This document shows positions 61,321 through 64,000 of a stretch of DNA of 64,000 nt, in pieces. The DNA lies in the IMG/VR virus record IMGVR_UViG_3300007735_000798, positions 1-64,000 of that record; one strand, given 5' to 3'. Each line of letters begins with the position of its first letter. The first letter of the stretch is position 1. The stretch is from a virus. The notes under the pieces were generated by a model. That model did not search any database and was not told the origin of the DNA. It was given only the letters and a program-made list of their open reading frames with translations. The position numbers and the translations under genes were made by a program.

Positions 61321-61352
61321 ATAAAAAAAATGGGCACCAAAAGGTGCCCATT
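61321..61352 (-). terminator. Rho-independent terminator after the tail tube gene
   Basis: A perfect 10-base stem AATGGGCACC / GGTGCCCATT with a 4-base loop (61329-61352), followed on the minus strand by a T run from 61328 down to 61323. It stands 18 bases after the stop codon of the tail tube gene, and is the only strong hairpin terminator I see in the window. Confidence 0.92.
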
Positions 61353-61370
61353 AATTTTAATATAATTATA

Positions 61371-62507
61371 TTATACTCCTTGCGGTGTTGGAGGAGGATT
61401 ATAACTGCCAGATAAAAAGATACCTCTATCTGTTTGTTGAGCACTACCAACCTGTACTTCAAATGTCGCACTCATTGTAGCCCCATCACCGATAGCAGAA
61501 CTAAAGTTTTGGCTTGTTAATTTAGCGCCTCTAAATTCATATGTAAGGGCATTGGCTCCAGTTCCGCCACAAGCAGGTTTTTTCATTGTAATTACGAAAT
61601 TATTTAAATTTGTATCACAAAGTAATGACGATAGATCTCCAGTGCCGTTTGATAAGTCGCCAACTTGAGCATTCATAGTTAATGTAGCTGTAAGTGGGAA
61701 ATCAATTTCACGAGAGAATGCGTAGCGACTACCTAATTTTTGAAGTGGTGTACGCCCAATATCAACTGCTAATGAAAAGTCTTGAACTTTTAAATCAACA
61801 GGGTCAAAACCTAATAAACCAGTTGGTGTAAACGTAATATCACCAGGAAGCAATGCATTTGGAATTGAAGATCCAGTCATGGAAGTAGCTGCTGGAAGTT
61901 TAAATTTAACTCCTGTTAATAGTTGACCATCAGCGGCATTAACACCTGGAGCAACTGCCCCACTCCCACCTGGACTTGCGGCATTAAGATCTCCATAAAT
62001 ACGAACATTCAATCCTTCAATTTCAACGTCAGCACTTGGAATATCACCAACAGCAGCATTAACTGTATATGAAGTTAAGAAGCCATTTCCAATACCAATT
62101 ACGCCAGTTCTTGCGCTAGTATAGCCAGCAGCATCATTACCTTCGTCAGCAATCATTAAATAATAATTTTTTTGATCAGTTGCTCTTGTCAAAAGTCCAG
62201 AAATAATAGAAGCATTACCAGCCGAACCAGTCGTCGCACTAGTTAAACCCAAAAGTCTTTCATTAAGACCGTCAGTCAAATAGTATGAAAAACTTGCTGT
62301 TACAGTTGGAGCTTCTACCTCTAAACGATCAATAGCGGCTAAATTTCCAAATTGATTGACATCTTGGAAAGTGCGTGTAAAATCTTCATCGAAACTTTGA
62401 ACACGACCTAATTGTTGAACGGCTCCAAGACCAGTTTGTTGTCCAGTTGGAGAGACTTGACTCGCATAAAGAGCCAATACATTGTAAATTGTTCTATTTC
62501 TTGCCAT
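61371..62507 (-). CDS. Tail tube (major tail) protein
   Basis: A 378-residue protein of the phage tail-tube type. The start 'MARNRTIYNVLALYASQVSP' and 'LGRVQSFDEDFTRTFQDVNQFG' match long-tail tube proteins in which 'RVQS' and an N-terminal beta sheet precede 'VEAPTVTASFSYYLTDG'. The composition (Gly, Ala, Thr, few Lys) differs from the surrounding proteins, as expected for a highly expressed structural protein. A strong terminator directly follows, which would let this gene be made in excess over the downstream tail genes. Confidence 0.75.
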   Translation of the reverse strand: MARNRTIYNVLALYASQVSPTGQQTGLGAVQQLGRVQSFDEDFTRTFQDVNQFGNLAAIDRLEVEAPTVTASFSYYLTDGLNERLLGLTSATTGSAGNASIISGLLTRATDQKNYYLMIADEGNDAAGYTSARTGVIGIGNGFLTSYTVNAAVGDIPSADVEIEGLNVRIYGDLNAASPGGSGAVAPGVNAADGQLLTGVKFKLPAATSMTGSSIPNALLPGDITFTPTGLLGFDPVDLKVQDFSLAVDIGRTPLQKLGSRYAFSREIDFPLTATLTMNAQVGDLSNGTGDLSSLLCDTNLNNFVITMKKPACGGTGANALTYEFRGAKLTSQNFSSAIGDGATMSATFEVQVGSAQQTDRGIFLSGSYNPPPTPQGV

Positions 62508-62550
62508 AATTATAATTACATCTTATTTTTTTGTTAGACACTCGATATTT

Positions 62551-63411
62551 TTAATATACTCTTGGTTGTCTAATACTTTTTAGTTCAAAATCTGCTATTG
62601 CAGCTATTGTTTTTTTATTTATATATAAATTTTCTGATTCGTCAAATTTTGTAATATCAACTTTATGAATATAAACTAATTGATTTTGATTTTGCATTTT
62701 ACACATATTTATATAATTATAATTATTTCCATCTTTAAAATCTCCAAAATAGTTAAAAGGTAAATCTTCTGGATTAAATACAGGAAATACTTTTCTGGCA
62801 GAATCAGCAAGAATTGATGTTAAACTATCTAAAGAAAAACTATCTTTTGCTAAAATTATACATCTTATCCAATAATTTGATTCATCTAATCCGCCAAAAG
62901 CAAAAGGTTCATTTTCATTTGTTTTTAATTTTATGAATACGCATGGATATGGTAATTCTAAATAACCAAGAGCGCCAGTAACTCTTGATGTTTGCGGAGT
63001 TAATGAATAAGATTTTTCAAACATCAAACGGTCTTCACGTTCATCTGTATAATATAAATTAAATTCTTTAAAACTATATTGCGTAGTAAAATTTTGATTT
63101 GTTGGAATTTGATTTCCAGAAAAAATAATTCTTCCATGATTATAATCAATCGCTAATCCATTCTGACCACGAGAAATAAACTGCGAACCAGAAACTATTC
63201 CACTTGGGATATAAGCATTTGGAATACTAGAATCATAAATCCATTGTTTAAATGGAGATCCATAAACAGATGATGTCAATTGAAAATTAGGATCTTCTGT
63301 TTCATATAGTTTGCCACTATAAGTAATAAAAGCCTCTCCACGACTTAAAATTTCATGATCTAACCACAAATAAAAACTTGATGTAAGATTATTAATATAA
63401 GAAGCTTTCAT
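62551..63411 (-). CDS. Neck/tail-completion-like protein
   Basis: A 286-residue beta-rich protein ('NNLTSSFYLWLDHEILSRG', 'GLAIDYNHGRIIFSG', 'FNLYYTDEREDRLMFEKSY'). It lies between a neck-like gene and the tail tube gene, the usual place of tail terminator or completion proteins. The start overlaps the upstream stop by 4 bases. Family not recognised; the role rests on position. Confidence 0.55.
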   Translation of the reverse strand: MKASYINNLTSSFYLWLDHEILSRGEAFITYSGKLYETEDPNFQLTSSVYGSPFKQWIYDSSIPNAYIPSGIVSGSQFISRGQNGLAIDYNHGRIIFSGNQIPTNQNFTTQYSFKEFNLYYTDEREDRLMFEKSYSLTPQTSRVTGALGYLELPYPCVFIKLKTNENEPFAFGGLDESNYWIRCIILAKDSFSLDSLTSILADSARKVFPVFNPEDLPFNYFGDFKDGNNYNYINMCKMQNQNQLVYIHKVDITKFDESENLYINKKTIAAIADFELKSIRQPRVY

Positions 63412-63989
63412 TTAATTTTTCCTCCTAATTTTTTTATGAAATTATTATATAATGGAGTAAAATATGATATTCTAGTAAATACTTTTCCACGAAAATTTTT
63501 TCTTGACTGAATTGCTTTTCCAGAACGCGAATTTTCAAATTTACCATATAGATAAGCACCTAATCCAGATATTGATTTTTCTACTCCCCATAGCCAACTT
63601 CTATTTTCCCATGGCATTTTACTTGCATTACCGAAATCTTCTTTTGAAGGAACATAAATATTTACTACAAAATTATTTTTATTAAATAATATTTTTTTAT
63701 TAATCTTTATATTATTCAATAATGACAATATTGGAGCAATTGGGTTCGAACTATTAGAAAAACCAATGAATGAAAATAAATTTCCATAACCACCTAAAGT
63801 TCCAGATAAATTACTAGCATTTTCTCCACCCTCAATTTCTTGAGTAACAGGATGTTCTTTAAATTTTGTAATTAGAATATTTTTTTCAGCTTCTACCGAA
63901 GCATTGGCAATTTGTAAAACTTTTTTTTGAACATTTGAATTTTCAAAAATTATTTTTTTTAAAGCTTGTTTATCTATTTTTCCAGCCAT
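63408..63989 (-). CDS. Neck or tail-joining protein (HK97 gp10-like position)
   Basis: A 193-residue basic protein starting 'MAGKIDKQALKKIIFENSNV'. The segment 'WENRSWLWGVEKSISGLGAYL' and 'SRSGKAIQSRKNFRGKVF' looks like a conserved phage connector element of unknown structure. It is the first tail-block gene inside the window, and its upstream neighbours (probably head genes) lie beyond the right edge. Function by position only. Confidence 0.55.
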   Translation of the reverse strand: MAGKIDKQALKKIIFENSNVQKKVLQIANASVEAEKNILITKFKEHPVTQEIEGGENASNLSGTLGGYGNLFSFIGFSNSSNPIAPILSLLNNIKINKKILFNKNNFVVNIYVPSKEDFGNASKMPWENRSWLWGVEKSISGLGAYLYGKFENSRSGKAIQSRKNFRGKVFTRISYFTPLYNNFIKKLGGKIK

Positions 63990-64000
63990 ATTAATTACTT

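Noticed and set aside
1-64000. Prophage in a bacterial chromosome
   Set aside because: No integrase, attachment site, repressor gene or host housekeeping gene flanks the phage genes in this window.
1-64000. tRNA or rRNA genes
   Set aside because: No cloverleaf with T-loop/GTTCGA-type signature was seen in the few intergenic gaps, all of which are under 100 bases once the 46-codon gene at 28434 is counted.

Overview
The window is part of a compact, strongly A+T-rich genome of a tailed double-stranded DNA phage, probably from an environmental sample. The evidence is a complete tail module (tube protein, a 2,964-residue tape measure protein, hub and fibre proteins) next to a phage-type replication and nucleotide module. 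There is almost no non-coding DNA and many genes overlap by a few bases. No terminase, portal, major capsid, lysis, tRNA or integrase gene is visible, so the head and lysis genes should lie outside the window. Minus-strand structural genes run off both edges, which fits a circular or permuted map whose head module spans the cut. The host cannot be named from this sequence.

Layout. (1) 1-1312, minus: end of a structural block (a basic partial protein, a ferritin-like small protein, and a protein with phage head-assembly-type domains). (2) 1345-10685, minus: replication and nucleotide genes. They comprise a DNA polymerase III alpha split into an inactive PHP half and a polymerase half with a separate DEDDh exonuclease gene between them, two PD-(D/E)XK nucleases, a free-standing HNH endonuclease, dCMP deaminase, a TOPRIM primase, a DnaB-type helicase and a dNMP kinase. 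(3) 10690-20952, minus: a sugar island of glycosyltransferases, two methyltransferases and a ColD-like PLP sugar dehydratase. (4) 20952-30556, minus: RecA, GDP-mannose 4,6-dehydratase, an epimerase/reductase, class II ribonucleotide reductase, more glycosyltransferases, an SSB-like protein and a small sigma factor. (5) 30632-35472, plus: a membrane protein, a possible ssDNA-binding protein, a giant glycosyltransferase, a split GT9 enzyme and a possible recombination protein. (6) 63989-35475, minus: the tail module, from neck-like proteins through tube, tape measure, baseplate-like proteins and fibres.

How they work together. Polymerase, exonuclease, primase, helicase, RecA and the SSB candidate could form a largely self-sufficient replisome, fed by the reductase, deaminase and kinase. 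Gmd plus the ColD-like dehydratase plus an SDR could make a GDP-3,6-dideoxy or related deoxysugar for about thirteen transferases that probably build or remodel a surface glycan or decorate the virion. The sigma factor may switch transcription to a later gene class.

Most notable points. The tape measure protein contains twelve copies of a short G-(F/Y)-(I/V)-P-N-(F/Y)-A motif that cut it into segments. One segment has the R / STS / E signature of a mono-ADP-ribosyltransferase and another a PD-(D/E)XK-like pattern, so the protein looks like a tape measure carrying a string of effector domains. Eight near-consensus sigma-70 promoters lie so close to start codons that their transcripts should be leaderless or nearly so, while several tail genes have clear Shine-Dalgarno sites. 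One of these promoters holds a perfect palindrome filling the space between its -35 and -10 boxes.
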